From: Litoribacter populi
Lineage (GTDB): Bacteria > Bacteroidota > Bacteroidia > Cytophagales > Cyclobacteriaceae
Assembly: GCF_007483685.1 (NCBI RefSeq)
Contig: NZ_VMKN01000001.1
Coordinates: forward strand, 2,719,549-2,783,548
DNA length: 64,000 nt
Reading direction: 5' to 3'
Shown in pieces: positions 1-8,580 of this stretch. Every line of letters begins with the position of its first letter. The stretch's first letter is position 1. The position numbers and the translations under genes were made by a program. Below the pieces are notes generated by a model. The model did not search any database, was not told where the DNA came from, and saw only the letters and a program-made list of their open reading frames with translations.

Positions 1-957
1 ATAGGCTTCATTATCTTTCCAGCCTTAGCCGCCTTTTTTGCATGGAAGCGAAATTTATCGAAGGGAAAGGCAGCTTTAGTAATTATAGCTACATTTTCAG
101 CTGTACTATTTATCAATTTCCTTCCTGATGTTCCCGAATCCGACACCTTAATTTTGTCATGCCTCCATTTAATCATCCTACTTTGGGCCATGGTAGGGTT
201 TGCCTTTGTCGGTGATTGGCGGGTTAATGTGGAAAAGCGCTTAGATTATTTAAAGTTTAATGGTGACCTAATAGTCATTTCAGCGCTGATCTGTATAGCT
301 GGGGTAGTGATGACGGGAGTCACCATAGGGCTATTTTCACTTATAGGCCTCAATATTGAAAAATTTTACTTCCAAAACATCGTCATTTTCGGACTCCCCG
401 CTGTCCCAATAGTAGGCACCTACCTTATTCAGGCCAATCCCCAACTAGTGGGAAAGGTCTCCCCTGCCCTAGCCAGAATTTTCAGCCCCTTGGTGTTAGT
501 TATGTTGGTGATTTATTTGATTGCAATGGCCTATTTAGGAAAAGATCCATACAACGACCGTGAGTTTTTGCTGATCTTTAATGTCCTTTTGATTGGAGTT
601 ATGGCTATCATTTTCTTTTCTCTTTCCGAAAGTTCAAAAGTGGGCAAAAGCCGTCCCGAAATTTTGATTCTGCTGGTGCTATCCATTGTAACTATAGTGG
701 TCAATGGAATCGCCTTGTCGGCCATATTGTTTCGAATTGCAGAATGGGGTTTTACCCCTAACCGGGTGGCTGTCCTAGGTGCCAATGTGCTAATTCTAAT
801 CAACTTACTGCTGGTGACCTCACAGCTCTATAAGGCTACCTTTAAAAAAGAAAAACTATATGGAGTAGGAAAGGCTACCGCAAACTACTTACCTTTTTAC
901 ATTATCTGGGCATTCATCGTCACTTTCTTATTCCCCTTGATATTTGGAGTTCAATAA
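1..957 (+). CDS. DUF4153-like integral membrane protein (5' end outside window)
   Basis: The reading frame is open from the first base, so the N-terminus lies outside the window; a TTG at 154 is only an internal codon. About 318 residues are visible, with roughly eight hydrophobic segments separated by short polar loops. A loop containing GKDPYNDREF between membrane segments resembles the DUF4153 family of Bacteroidota and Firmicutes as I remember it. The family has no assigned reaction. The stop at 957 is followed by about 110 bases and then a dispersed hairpin repeat. The membrane character is certain from the sequence; the family name is moderately sure. Confidence 0.7.
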   Translation: MGFIIFPALAAFFAWKRNLSKGKAALVIIATFSAVLFINFLPDVPESDTLILSCLHLIILLWAMVGFAFVGDWRVNVEKRLDYLKFNGDLIVISALICIAGVVMTGVTIGLFSLIGLNIEKFYFQNIVIFGLPAVPIVGTYLIQANPQLVGKVSPALARIFSPLVLVMLVIYLIAMAYLGKDPYNDREFLLIFNVLLIGVMAIIFFSLSESSKVGKSRPEILILLVLSIVTIVVNGIALSAILFRIAEWGFTPNRVAVLGANVLILINLLLVTSQLYKATFKKEKLYGVGKATANYLPFYIIWAFIVTFLFPLIFGVQ

Positions 958-1070
958 AGTCTTCATTCATATAAAACGTATCAAATTTGATTTGAAGAAG
1001 TGAGGATCACATTGTTTGCCACGAAGGTACGAAAGAATGAGGAGAAATTGAGCCGTTGTCCGCACGTCTT

Positions 1071-1098
1071 CGTTGTGCGAATGTCTCCGACTTCGCAC
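1071..1098 (+). repeat. Dispersed hairpin repeat, copy 1
   Basis: About 28 bases: CGTTGTGCGAA, a variable T or C, GTCTCC, then GACTTCGCAC. GTGCGAA-GTC can pair with GACTTCGCAC around a three-base loop with one bulged base. It ends two bases before the stop of the GH13 gene on the minus strand, so it may end that transcript. Confidence 0.8.
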
Positions 1099-1100
1099 AG

Positions 1101-2795
1101 TTAATTCTCTAATTGATACCACTCATATCCATATCCTTTGATTGAAAATTCCTGTAGCTCCCTAATACCTGTTTTCTCTTTGCTATTTTCTAAGGAATTA
1201 CTGATTCGGTACCCTTGGAAATTATCTTGCAAAACTATATCCTGACTAGCAGCACTTAGGTTATGTAAGACCAACAGAGATCGGCTCCCAAATTCGTATT
1301 TGATTCCTAATACGTGGGGAGAGCCTGTGGATATTAACTCCCAATCACCCATGCCTATTTCAGGACAGGACTTTCTCAATTTTATCAATCGAGAGGTCCA
1401 ATTAAGTAATGAATTGGGGTCTTGCTGCTGTTGGAGAACATTTACCTGCCGGTAACTGTATTGGCCCTTATCAATTACGGGATTTTCAAGGTGGTCTGCG
1501 GTGGAAAACCCTGCGTTTTTCACCGCAGACCACTGCATGGGAGTTCGGACAGCTTCCCTTTCTGGCAAACTCAGGTCATCCCCCATTCCGATTTCATCAC
1601 CATATCTGATTACCGGTGTACCCGGCAAGGAAAACATAAGGCTGTAGGCCATTTTTATTCGCCTGGTATCATCCAGCATTGGCGCTAACCGTCTCCTTAT
1701 CCCTCTTTCATAAATCTGCATATCTTCATCTGGGCCAAAATTGTCAAATACTACGGCCCGCTGTTCATCCGATAGCCTTCCCAGATCAAGTTCGTCGTGG
1801 TTTCTTAAAAAATGGGCCCATTGGGAATTTTCAGGGATATCTTTGGTAGCTTCCAACGAAGCCGTTAGCCTCGATACTTCTTCTGTAGCGAAGGAATAAA
1901 AAAGGTGCTGATTCACAAAGAAATTAAACAGCATCTGCATGCCATCCCCATCGTCCCCAAAATAATTTTTGTTTTCATCAGGCATCACATTCGCTTCGCC
2001 TAATAATAAGGCATCCGATCTTCGCCATTGAATAAACTGCCTTATTTGCTTTACCATATCATAATGCAGTTCTGGGTCTTCTACTCCGGTATAGGGGTCT
2101 TCTATTATGAAGGGAACAGCATCTAATCTAAAGCCGGCTACTCCCATCCACAGCCAATACCCCATCACCTTTCTCATTTCCTCCTGAACTGCCGGATTCA
2201 GATTATTCAAATCGGGTTGAAATTCGTAAAATCGATGATAATAATATTCCCCTGCCTCCGGATGAAACGTCCATGTTTGCTCTTGAACTCCCGGAAAAAC
2301 CATACCCTCATTATAATCATCTGGCCGCTCCTTTGACCATACATAATAATCCCTATAGATGGAATTCTCATCCTTTACTGCCTCCTGAAACCAAATGTGC
2401 TGATCTGAAGTATGATTTATCACTAAATCTGTAATGATTCTAATTCCTAACTTATTAGCCTCATACATAAACTCGACTAGATCCCCTCCAGTACCATAAT
2501 CAGGATGGATCATATAATAGTCTTCTATATCATATCCATTATCCTTAAGGGGGGATTTTTGAAAAGGAGCAAGCCACAAAGCATCTATTCCAAGTGATTT
2601 CAAATAAGGCAGCTTTTCTGTCAATCCTTTAAAATCGCCAATTCCGTCACCATCAGAATCATAAAAGGAATCCACATCCAGATTATAAATTACACTGTTC
2701 TTATACCAGTATTCATTTGAATTATCCTGGGCAGATAAAAAGTATGGAAATAATAAAAGAAAAAAGATGGAAATAAAATAATTTCTGTTGATCAT
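1101..2795 (-). CDS. Secreted GH13 alpha-amylase-family enzyme, trehalose synthase-like
   Basis: This 564-residue glycoside hydrolase family 13 protein has a clear signal peptide (residues 1-22, ending in LSAQ), so it should act in the periplasm or outside the cell. The (beta/alpha)8 barrel motifs are present: INHTSDQH near 126, the nucleophile in GFRLDA (D225), the acid/base in LLGEANV (E267) and the stabiliser in LRNHDE (D334). The pattern WYKN..IYNLDVDSFYDS, the FLRNHDEL block and GIRRRLAPML are typical of the trehalose synthase/maltosyl-isomerase branch, which is normally cytoplasmic. Hydrolysis or transglycosylation of small alpha-glucosides is equally possible. It is followed by a SemiSWEET gene upstream on the same strand, which suggests a small sugar-handling unit. 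Family sure, exact reaction unsure. Confidence 0.85.
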   Translation of the reverse strand: MINRNYFISIFFLLLFPYFLSAQDNSNEYWYKNSVIYNLDVDSFYDSDGDGIGDFKGLTEKLPYLKSLGIDALWLAPFQKSPLKDNGYDIEDYYMIHPDYGTGGDLVEFMYEANKLGIRIITDLVINHTSDQHIWFQEAVKDENSIYRDYYVWSKERPDDYNEGMVFPGVQEQTWTFHPEAGEYYYHRFYEFQPDLNNLNPAVQEEMRKVMGYWLWMGVAGFRLDAVPFIIEDPYTGVEDPELHYDMVKQIRQFIQWRRSDALLLGEANVMPDENKNYFGDDGDGMQMLFNFFVNQHLFYSFATEEVSRLTASLEATKDIPENSQWAHFLRNHDELDLGRLSDEQRAVVFDNFGPDEDMQIYERGIRRRLAPMLDDTRRIKMAYSLMFSLPGTPVIRYGDEIGMGDDLSLPEREAVRTPMQWSAVKNAGFSTADHLENPVIDKGQYSYRQVNVLQQQQDPNSLLNWTSRLIKLRKSCPEIGMGDWELISTGSPHVLGIKYEFGSRSLLVLHNLSAASQDIVLQDNFQGYRISNSLENSKEKTGIRELQEFSIKGYGYEWYQLEN

Positions 2796-2853
2796 AGAGG
2801 TAATAGTTTACTCTAGTATTAAAATATGCTGCTGTCCTTTCAAGATACGTCAG

Positions 2854-3111
2854 TCACCTTTTATATTTAATTAAAAAATAAGCCATGATTCCATTCAATA
2901 TTAAAGAAAGCCCATTAGTAGCTATAATTGCGACATCTTCTTGTATAATTCCATAAATGAGCCACATAGAAAAACCAATAATCATCACCGTAAACATCCC
3001 CGGGGAAACATCCTCTACACTTTTACTCTTAAATGCCTTTATTAATTGGGGAAATACAGCAACAGATGTGCAAGCACCCGCAAAAAGCCCCAAAACCGTT
3101 ATCCACTCCAT
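2854..3111 (-). CDS. SemiSWEET sugar transporter
   Basis: The protein starts best at the ATG giving MEWITVLG (85 residues); the open frame extends 20 codons upstream with a non-conserved sequence. It has three membrane helices and the PQ-loop signature FPQLIKAFKSKSVEDVS near residues 20-36, typical of bacterial SemiSWEETs, which work as dimers and move mono- or disaccharides down their gradient across the inner membrane. It lies 58 bases upstream of the GH13 gene on the same strand, so co-transcription and transport of the sugar product are likely inferences. Confidence 0.85.
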   Translation of the reverse strand: MEWITVLGLFAGACTSVAVFPQLIKAFKSKSVEDVSPGMFTVMIIGFSMWLIYGIIQEDVAIIATNGLSLILNGIMAYFLIKYKR

Positions 3112-3258
3112 ACTTAAGGGTTTACTTTTAAAAACAAAAATTGAAATTAGTAAAAAAATATGATTAATCAATTAAAAATTAGAACAATTACCACCACTAC
3201 ATTAATCCTCCCATAACCCCTCGTACGAATGTCTCCCCTTGTGCGAACGTCCGTTGTC

Positions 3259-3363
3259 CGTTGTGCGAACGTCTCCGACTTCGCACCCTCCTTATTCTCC
3301 TGCTGCAGTTTAATACCGCCTACTCCAAAAGTATCTGTTGTGCGAACGTCTCCGACTTCGCAC
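3259..3363 (+). repeat. Dispersed hairpin repeat, two copies (3259-3286, 3336-3363)
   Basis: Two near-perfect copies of the repeat with core TGTGCGAACGTCTCCGAC then TTCGCAC, about 50 bases apart, preceded at 3221-3250 by degenerate partial copies. They sit in the gap between the SemiSWEET gene and the VOC gene. Confidence 0.8.
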
Positions 3364-3411
3364 CCTTCTTATTCTCTATCTACAATTTAATTCCTTCTCA
3401 TCCCAAAGCAT

Positions 3412-3828
3412 TCACATATCCGCATTGTATAGTAAATTAAACTTGTGACCATCTGGGTCAGCAAATACACAGACATAATATCCATTTTCGTCATAGTATT
3501 TTTTCCGATCGCTATTAGAGTCAAAGTAGATCTTTCCACCTGCTTCCTTTATCTCCCCTATCCATGTATCAAATTCTTCTTTACTAGTTGCGGATAAAGA
3601 AAACATAACTTCATTTCCCTGACTCAGATCAGATGTTGCACCCTCAAGACTTGATTCCAGTTTTTTCTTTTCAAAAAAATGAATTACAAAGGCATCATCC
3701 CCAAATAAAAAGCTTACCAATTCACCATTGGGGCTCCCATTGAGTTTGAATCCCAATTGTAAATAAAACTCTTGCGTCCTTTTGATATTTTCAACTCCCA
3801 AGTTTGCCCAGATTTGTTTTGGTTTCAT
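3412..3828 (-). CDS. VOC (glyoxalase/bleomycin-resistance fold) family protein
   Basis: The 138-residue protein has the paired beta-alpha-beta-beta-beta layout of the VOC superfamily: MKPKQIWANLGVENIKRTQEFY at the start and a C-terminal strand VFADPDGHKFNLLY. Members bind a metal and act on many small molecules or sequester antibiotics, so no substrate can be given. A polar insert of about 20 residues (FDSNSDRKKYYDENG) separates the last strands. The gene is flanked on both sides by clusters of the dispersed hairpin repeat and appears to be a single transcription unit. Confidence 0.8.
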   Translation of the reverse strand: MKPKQIWANLGVENIKRTQEFYLQLGFKLNGSPNGELVSFLFGDDAFVIHFFEKKKLESSLEGATSDLSQGNEVMFSLSATSKEEFDTWIGEIKEAGGKIYFDSNSDRKKYYDENGYYVCVFADPDGHKFNLLYNADM

Positions 3829-3849
3829 ATTACTGTTGTTATTAATTCC

Positions 3850-3997
3850 CGTTGTGCGAACGTCTCCGACTTCGCACCCTGCAATTTAATTCCTCCGACT
3901 TCGCACGGCTTTCCGTTGTGCGAACGTCTCCGACTTCGCACCCTGCAGTTTAATTCCTCCGACTTCCTCCGTTGTGCGAATGTCTCTGACTTCGCAC
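3850..3997 (+). repeat. Dispersed hairpin repeat cluster, three full copies plus one partial
   Basis: Full copies lie at 3850-3877, 3914-3941 and 3970-3997 with a half copy around 3892-3906. Spacer text such as GCAGTTTAATTCCTCCGAC is also shared between copies and with 3303-3315, so the duplicated unit is longer than the hairpin itself. Open frames crossing this region repeatedly spell RCANVSDFA and are not real genes. Confidence 0.8.
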
Positions 3998-4111
3998 GGC
4001 TACCTCCCTTTGTTACGGTTTGCTGACCAGGACTCTGTAAGAAGATGCCAGCTGAGATCCCCACCCAATCCTTCCAGTCAATAGAACCCTGATTACCCGG
4101 TTAAAGTCGAG

Positions 4112-4540
4112 TCAGAATTTCCTTTTCTGAAATGGAATCCCTTCGCCTTCTTCACAATACTGCTTTAGGCTGTATAAAAAGAAACCCCAATTATAGTTAC
4201 ACCACCTATAAAAATCAGTAGTCTTTCCCCAGTGCTTATGGCTGAGTTTTACGGTGGTTTTACCATCTTCACCACTAAGATTAAACTCTACAGTGGTATC
4301 GACCCACTGAGGATCTGAATCTACACAATGCCAAATTAATTTTTCATCAGGCTCAAATTCAATTACTTTCATTATTGTAGCATACCCGTCTTCAAAATCA
4401 AATTCATTAAGAAAGTTTAGTTGAGGTTTTACTTTAAGCTTTTGTGTCCAGACTTCCGAAAGACCTTTTTGGGTTGTCAATGCTTCAAAAACTATTTCTC
4501 GGGGTGCATTTATATATTGCAACAATTCAATATGTGGCAT
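4112..4540 (-). CDS. SRPBCC/AHSA1-family protein
   Basis: The 142-residue protein begins MPHIELLQYINAPREIVFEALTTQKGLSEVW, the usual opening of the AHSA1/START-like fold, and ends in an amphipathic helix (FFLYSLKQYCEEGEG) that closes the hydrophobic cavity. Such proteins bind lipophilic ligands or act as Hsp90 co-chaperone-like modules; the ligand is not predictable. Its start overlaps the end of the DinB gene by 14 bases, so the two are co-translated. Confidence 0.8.
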   Translation of the reverse strand: MPHIELLQYINAPREIVFEALTTQKGLSEVWTQKLKVKPQLNFLNEFDFEDGYATIMKVIEFEPDEKLIWHCVDSDPQWVDTTVEFNLSGEDGKTTVKLSHKHWGKTTDFYRWCNYNWGFFLYSLKQYCEEGEGIPFQKRKF

Positions 4541-5045
4541 AAGGGTGATTTTTGATGATATTTTTCAGTTGATGAATATGACGCTGGGTATGCACAATAT
4601 TGAAATGTGTCCACTCAAGCCTCGTGAATTCTCCATACTCAGGGATGATGACATCAAGGCAGGTTTCCGTTAGATCTTTATGCATGATCACTGCTTTGAG
4701 CTGATCAATCCTTTCCTTCAGGGAGTCAAGCAGCCATTCTTTTTCAATGTAATCCTCGCGGGGGAGTATAGCTTCCGGCGATTTCATTTTGATGTCAAAG
4801 TCCAAAAAAAGAGTTTCTATTTTCTCTACTTTTTCTGCTGGAGGTCTTTCGGTTTTCTTTACCGAACCATTCAGAGTTTCCACCACTGCATAAGAATTGT
4901 ATAGATGCTCTCCTATCTGCCCAGCGGACCAACCCTTTGTAATAGGAGTTGCATTCAAATCTTCGCTGCTTAGAGATGATAACAGCCTTAGCAACTCATC
5001 ACTAACCCTTTTAAATTGAGAAATTAATTTTTGTTTAGTTTCCAT
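4527..5045 (-). CDS. DinB-like four-helix metal-binding protein
   Basis: This 172-residue protein matches the DinB/YfiT-like four-helix bundle: GQIGEHLYN (His near residue 47) and C-terminal HFNIVHTQRHIHQLKNI with His near 152 and 156, giving the usual three-histidine metal site. Family members include bacillithiol or mycothiol transferases and enzymes of unknown substrate. It is the first gene of a two-gene unit with the SRPBCC gene (14-base overlap). The IS110 element starts about 80 bases upstream of its start codon, so its native promoter may have been displaced. Confidence 0.8.
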   Translation of the reverse strand: METKQKLISQFKRVSDELLRLLSSLSSEDLNATPITKGWSAGQIGEHLYNSYAVVETLNGSVKKTERPPAEKVEKIETLFLDFDIKMKSPEAILPREDYIEKEWLLDSLKERIDQLKAVIMHKDLTETCLDVIIPEYGEFTRLEWTHFNIVHTQRHIHQLKNIIKNHPYATY

Positions 5046-5192
5046 ACATTCAAGGTCATTATTGCTTTACAGTAAGTAACTAGACTTTTAACCAGCCCAT
5101 TACAAAGGTATTATGTTTGAAAAGTAAAGCATAAGCTAAAATTCTTAAATTAAAGGTATAATCCTACTTATCACTTTAAAAGAACATAGCTT

Positions 5193-6278
5193 ATGCCACG
5201 CACTAAAGTTAACCAGAAATCCTTTGAAGGACAATGCTTCTATATCGGAATCGATGACCACTTAAGAAACTGGCTGGTCTCCATCTTCGGGGAGCTTTAT
5301 GAACACAAGACCATGAGCAGGGACAGAAATCCCGACCAGTTGGCCGATTACATGAATGCGAGCTTTCCGGGAGGGACATACAAAGCTGTTTATGAAGCGG
5401 GTTTCAGCGGATTCGGCACCTGTAGGAGGCTCAACGAACTTGGTATTGAATGTATGGTCCTCAATGCGGCCGATGTGCCGACGAGCCAAAAAGAAAGGCT
5501 TCAGAAAAACGATTCGGTCGATGCCAGGAAGCTGGCCAGAATGCTCCGTGGCGGTGAGCTTGAGGGCATCCATGTCCCAGATACCATTCTAGAGGCTGAC
5601 CGTACGCTGTGTCGGGTCCGGGATACTCTTGTCAAGGATATGACCCGGAACAAAAGCAGGGTAAAATCTATCCTCATGCAGTTTGGGGTAGAGATCCCTG
5701 CCCGCTTTTCGGCAGTGCAGACTAGGTCATGGTCAAAGGTTTATATGGAATGGGTTCTGGGGCTTGAAGAACTACATCCGAGTATTAGGCAGACTATAGC
5801 CGCCTTGGTGGAGAGCGGCATGGCGCTGAAAAAAAATATTCTGAATATAACCCGTCAGATACGCGAACTTGCCGAAAGTGACAGGTATCGGGATAATTGC
5901 GATAGATTAATAACCATACCCGGTGTGGGGCTGGTTACGGCTATGAACCTGCTGACCCAGCTGGGCGATATAGAGCGGTTCAAAACACTGGATGAGCTTT
6001 GCCATTATATCGGTATTGTGCCGAACACCAGGAGTTCCGGTGAAAAAACTGCCACCGGCAAGATAACCAGAAGAGGCAGGAAGAAAATTAAGATCTTGCT
6101 CATTGAGGCCTCTTGGGTAGCCGTAAGAAAGGATCCTGCCCTGATGGCAAAGTTTAACGAACTGAGCAAAAGGATGAATAAAAACAAGGCAATCATCAGG
6201 ATCGCCAAAAGCCTGCTCAACAGAATCCGCCACATGCTCCGCCATAAGACAGAGTATGTGACCGGTGTAACGGGTTAA
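5193..6278 (+). CDS. IS110-family transposase
   Basis: The 361-residue protein has both IS110 domains. The N-terminal RuvC-like DEDD domain shows YIGIDDH (D21), VYEAGFSG (E68) and KNDSVDARKLAR (D107, D110). The C-terminal Tnp_20 domain shows ITIPGVGLVTAMNLL, a helix-hairpin-helix-like segment, and the serine-containing stretch YIGIVPNTRSSGEK that carries the recombination nucleophile in this family. Length is normal and the frame is intact, so the copy may be active. IS110 enzymes insert site-specifically guided by a bridge RNA encoded in the element's non-coding end; the candidate here is downstream. Confidence 0.95.
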   Translation: MPRTKVNQKSFEGQCFYIGIDDHLRNWLVSIFGELYEHKTMSRDRNPDQLADYMNASFPGGTYKAVYEAGFSGFGTCRRLNELGIECMVLNAADVPTSQKERLQKNDSVDARKLARMLRGGELEGIHVPDTILEADRTLCRVRDTLVKDMTRNKSRVKSILMQFGVEIPARFSAVQTRSWSKVYMEWVLGLEELHPSIRQTIAALVESGMALKKNILNITRQIRELAESDRYRDNCDRLITIPGVGLVTAMNLLTQLGDIERFKTLDELCHYIGIVPNTRSSGEKTATGKITRRGRKKIKILLIEASWVAVRKDPALMAKFNELSKRMNKNKAIIRIAKSLLNRIRHMLRHKTEYVTGVTG

Positions 6279-6339
6279 GGAATTTTAAAAAACCAATAAT
6301 GACCGAGTAATCTTGGAAAATTGGACGGGGAATAAACGG

Positions 6340-6640
6340 TAGTGTGTGCCTGCGGCACCCGTAAGGGAGGACCGTTACACAAAGGTTACGTCCCCTTCCT
6401 CTTTAAAATGAAAAATACATTGCGGCCGAAACGGACTGCTGATAGGAGATTAATTGAAGAGGTTACAAAAGGTCAAATTATATGTATATGAGGAATACGG
6501 GATTTATCTTTTCCCCCTAAATACAAAGATAGTTCTTCCCGAATTCCTGTAAAGGCTGAAATGAACGGCGCTGGGGCGCCGGCCTTGACAGGAACCCGTC
6601 CAGAACTGAGAACCGCATTTAAGAGGAAAAAGATAAATAC
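6340..6640 (+). ncRNA. Structured non-coding end of the IS110 element, bridge-RNA candidate
   Basis: No gene lies between 6279 and 6852. Visible pairings: GTGCC/GGCAC (6346-6350 with 6354-6358); AAGG and GGAC (6363-6372) with GTCCCCTT (6390-6397); and a nested structure in which ATTTATCTTTTCC (6502-6514) pairs with GGAAAAAGATAAAT (6625-6638). Inside that, TTCCTGT (544-550 of the 6-kb block) pairs with ACAGGAA (6588-6594), AAGGC (6552-6556) with GCCTT (6582-6586), and CGGCG (6566-6570) with CGCCG (6577-6581), leaving a nine-base one-sided internal loop. Such internal loops carry target and donor guides in known bridge RNAs. The RNA strand and ends are inferred. Confidence 0.45.
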
Positions 6641-6764
6641 AGGAAAAGTATGCAAAAAAATAGCTTATTCCTTGATTTTCAACATAGGAGGTACTCAGTC
6701 TAATGATGGAATGAATAGGGCATATACGCCTATTTAGTAGGGTGATTCCGACAAAATCAAAGGG

Positions 6765-6790
6765 CTTGTGCGAATGTCTCCGACTTCGCC
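6765..6790 (+). repeat. Dispersed hairpin repeat copy
   Basis: One copy (CTTGTGCGAATGTCTCCGAC then TTCGCC) in front of the DUF2243 gene; the last pairing base is changed. Confidence 0.75.
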
Positions 6791-6852
6791 CCCCTATCGT
6801 CTGTTTGCGCGTTTTTTGATAGTAATAACTGAAAAACGTAAATGACTTCGCC

Positions 6853-7470
6853 ATGACCCACTCAGTTTTTCTTTGCATTGCCTGCAACCAAGAGGTGCAG
6901 GACGGCATATTCACAGGGGATTTCATCCCTACTTTAATAAAGGTAATCTTACCGATTATTATACTGGTTCCACTTTTAATCATATACTTCAAGACTTTGA
7001 AGTCAGGAGACCGTAGCACGACACAGAGAATCCCAGTAATTATGGCTACCCTCACTCTCGGAATCGGGATGGGGGGATTTGTAGATGCCATTACATTACA
7101 CCAGATCCTACAGTGGCACCAAATGCTTTCCAACCAGATCTCATTCACCAATTTTGAAGGCAAAAGCATTAACATGTTTTGGGACGGCATGTTTGAAGCA
7201 GTTACCTGGATTATTACCATGGTAGGCATTACCTTGCTTTGGCACTCCAGATCCCAGCCTAACCTCCAATTCACCAACAATTTATTCATTGGCGGCCTTC
7301 TGGCGGGATGGGGGATTTTCAATTCAATGGACAGCATTTTTAACCATTACCTGTTCTCACTCCACAACGTAAAGGAAATAGACCCAAACCCCGAACTCTG
7401 GAACCTCGGTTTTCTGATATTTTCATTCATCCTGATAATTGTCGGATGGTTGATTATCAGAAAAAAGTAG
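6853..7470 (+). CDS. DUF2243 membrane protein
   Basis: The 205-residue protein has four to five hydrophobic segments. The blocks GIGMGGFVDAITLHQILQWHQML, FWDGMFEAVTWIITMVGITLLW, and LLAGWGIFNSMDSIFNHYLF with conserved His and Asp are the DUF2243 signature. Members are often found with cytochrome oxidase or copper genes, but no function is established and no such neighbours are visible here. The start ATG at 6853 is preceded by no obvious ribosome site, as is common in Bacteroidota. Confidence 0.85.
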   Translation: MTHSVFLCIACNQEVQDGIFTGDFIPTLIKVILPIIILVPLLIIYFKTLKSGDRSTTQRIPVIMATLTLGIGMGGFVDAITLHQILQWHQMLSNQISFTNFEGKSINMFWDGMFEAVTWIITMVGITLLWHSRSQPNLQFTNNLFIGGLLAGWGIFNSMDSIFNHYLFSLHNVKEIDPNPELWNLGFLIFSFILIIVGWLIIRKK

Positions 7471-7511
7471 CATTAAACCCCTTGTATATATGTCTAATGT
7501 TTTCGTTGTCC

Positions 7512-7537
7512 CGTTGTGCGAACGTCTCAGACTTCGC
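7512..7537 (+). repeat. Dispersed hairpin repeat copy
   Basis: Diverged copy (CGTTGTGCGAACGTCTCAGA then CTTCGC) about 40 bases after the DUF2243 stop; overlapping open frames are artefacts. Confidence 0.7.
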
Positions 7538-7744
7538 TCCCTACTTATTCTTAGCCTTGATTTTCCCCAGTCGGTTTAGTGCTCGGGACTCAAAAGAAAA
7601 TGCATTATTATTCAGTGATTTATCCGTATATTAAATATAAACCGGAAACTTTTAAAAGCTTTCAAAGGGGGTGAAACCATGGGATGACAACCCCGCCATC
7701 CCGCACATGTGGTATTTACCTCCTGTGTCCTGTGAAATTTAAAC

Positions 7745-8560
7745 CTACACCCCCGAATAAGCCATAAACCCGCCGTCCACCGCCACCACCGTGCCGGTCA
7801 CAAATCGGGAAGCATCGCTGCAGAGCCAATGAATAGCCCCATGTAGATCCTCCGGTTGGCCAAAGCGGGCCAAGGGTGTATGAGAGATAATCTGTTTTCC
7901 CCTTTCAGAAAGCTGTTGCTCATTTTCCATCAACAGATTCCTGTTCTGCTCAGTAAGGAAGAATCCGGGCGCTATGGCATTTACCCGCATAAACTCTCCA
8001 TATTTCTGGGCAAACTCCACAGCCAGCCATTTGGTAAGATTTTCGATACCGGCTTTTGCCGCCGCATAGCCCAATACCCTTGTCAGGGGTCTGTTTGCCG
8101 CTACTGAGGAGGTATTGATGATGCTGACGGGGTGGCCCTGAGTGAGCAGAGGCAAAAATGCCTTGATGGGTAAGAGGGAACCCTGATAGTTCAGCTTCAT
8201 CACCTGGTCTAAGGCTTCGGGGGACAGATCTTCCAACGTCTGCTCTGGCGTGATTACCGCTCCGGCCACATTGCCTCCCGCCATGTTGATCATCACATCC
8301 ACCTGTCCGACCATTCCTTCCAGCTTGTCAGCCGCTTGAGCAAGTTCCTGCTCCTTGGTCACATCTGCAAGAATGACCTCCACCCTTCCGCTTCCGGAGG
8401 TCAATTCCTGTTTCGCCTTTTCAAGTTTCTGCTCATTTCTCCCCAGCAGAAAAATACTGGCTCCCTGGCCCAACAAGTAATGTGCTATTGATTTCCCAAG
8501 TACGCCGGTGGCACCGGTGATGAGGATGTTTTTTCTTTTGATATCAAACAGGTTATCCAT
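7745..8560 (-). CDS. SDR oxidoreductase, probable D-fructuronate reductase (D-mannonate oxidoreductase)
   Basis: The 271-residue short-chain dehydrogenase has the NAD(P) motif TGATGVLG (residues 15-22), NMAGG near 92-96, the catalytic Ser pair near 151 and YAAAK (Y165, K169). Family members found beside UxaC, UxuA and TRAP genes in Bacteroidota convert D-fructuronate to D-mannonate, replacing the UxuB-type enzyme. That step is otherwise missing from this locus, so the assignment rests on context. It is the last gene of the minus-strand unit that begins with the broken oxidoreductase, 20 bases after dctM. Confidence 0.85.
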   Translation of the reverse strand: MDNLFDIKRKNILITGATGVLGKSIAHYLLGQGASIFLLGRNEQKLEKAKQELTSGSGRVEVILADVTKEQELAQAADKLEGMVGQVDVMINMAGGNVAGAVITPEQTLEDLSPEALDQVMKLNYQGSLLPIKAFLPLLTQGHPVSIINTSSVAANRPLTRVLGYAAAKAGIENLTKWLAVEFAQKYGEFMRVNAIAPGFFLTEQNRNLLMENEQQLSERGKQIISHTPLARFGQPEDLHGAIHWLCSDASRFVTGTVVAVDGGFMAYSGV

Positions 8561-8580
8561 AGGTTAAGTAGTTTAGGTGG

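Larger units (their letters stand above)
5129..6670 (+). mobile_element. IS110-family insertion sequence (limits approximate)
   Basis: The element is defined by the transposase at 5193-6278 and about 390 bases of structured, gene-free DNA behind it. GCATAAGCTA at 5129-5138 is mirrored by TAGCTTATTC at 6661-6670 (nine of ten bases), which would give a 1.54-kb element, a normal size for IS110/IS1111 elements with subterminal inverted repeats. These elements leave no or short target duplications, so the ends cannot be proven here. A third copy, TAGCTTATGC, overlaps the transposase start codon (5187-5196). Confidence 0.6.

Noticed and set aside
3772-4064. Open frames on both strands across the repeat cluster
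   Set aside because: They translate the dispersed hairpin repeat (RCANVSDFA) and have no start context or conservation logic.
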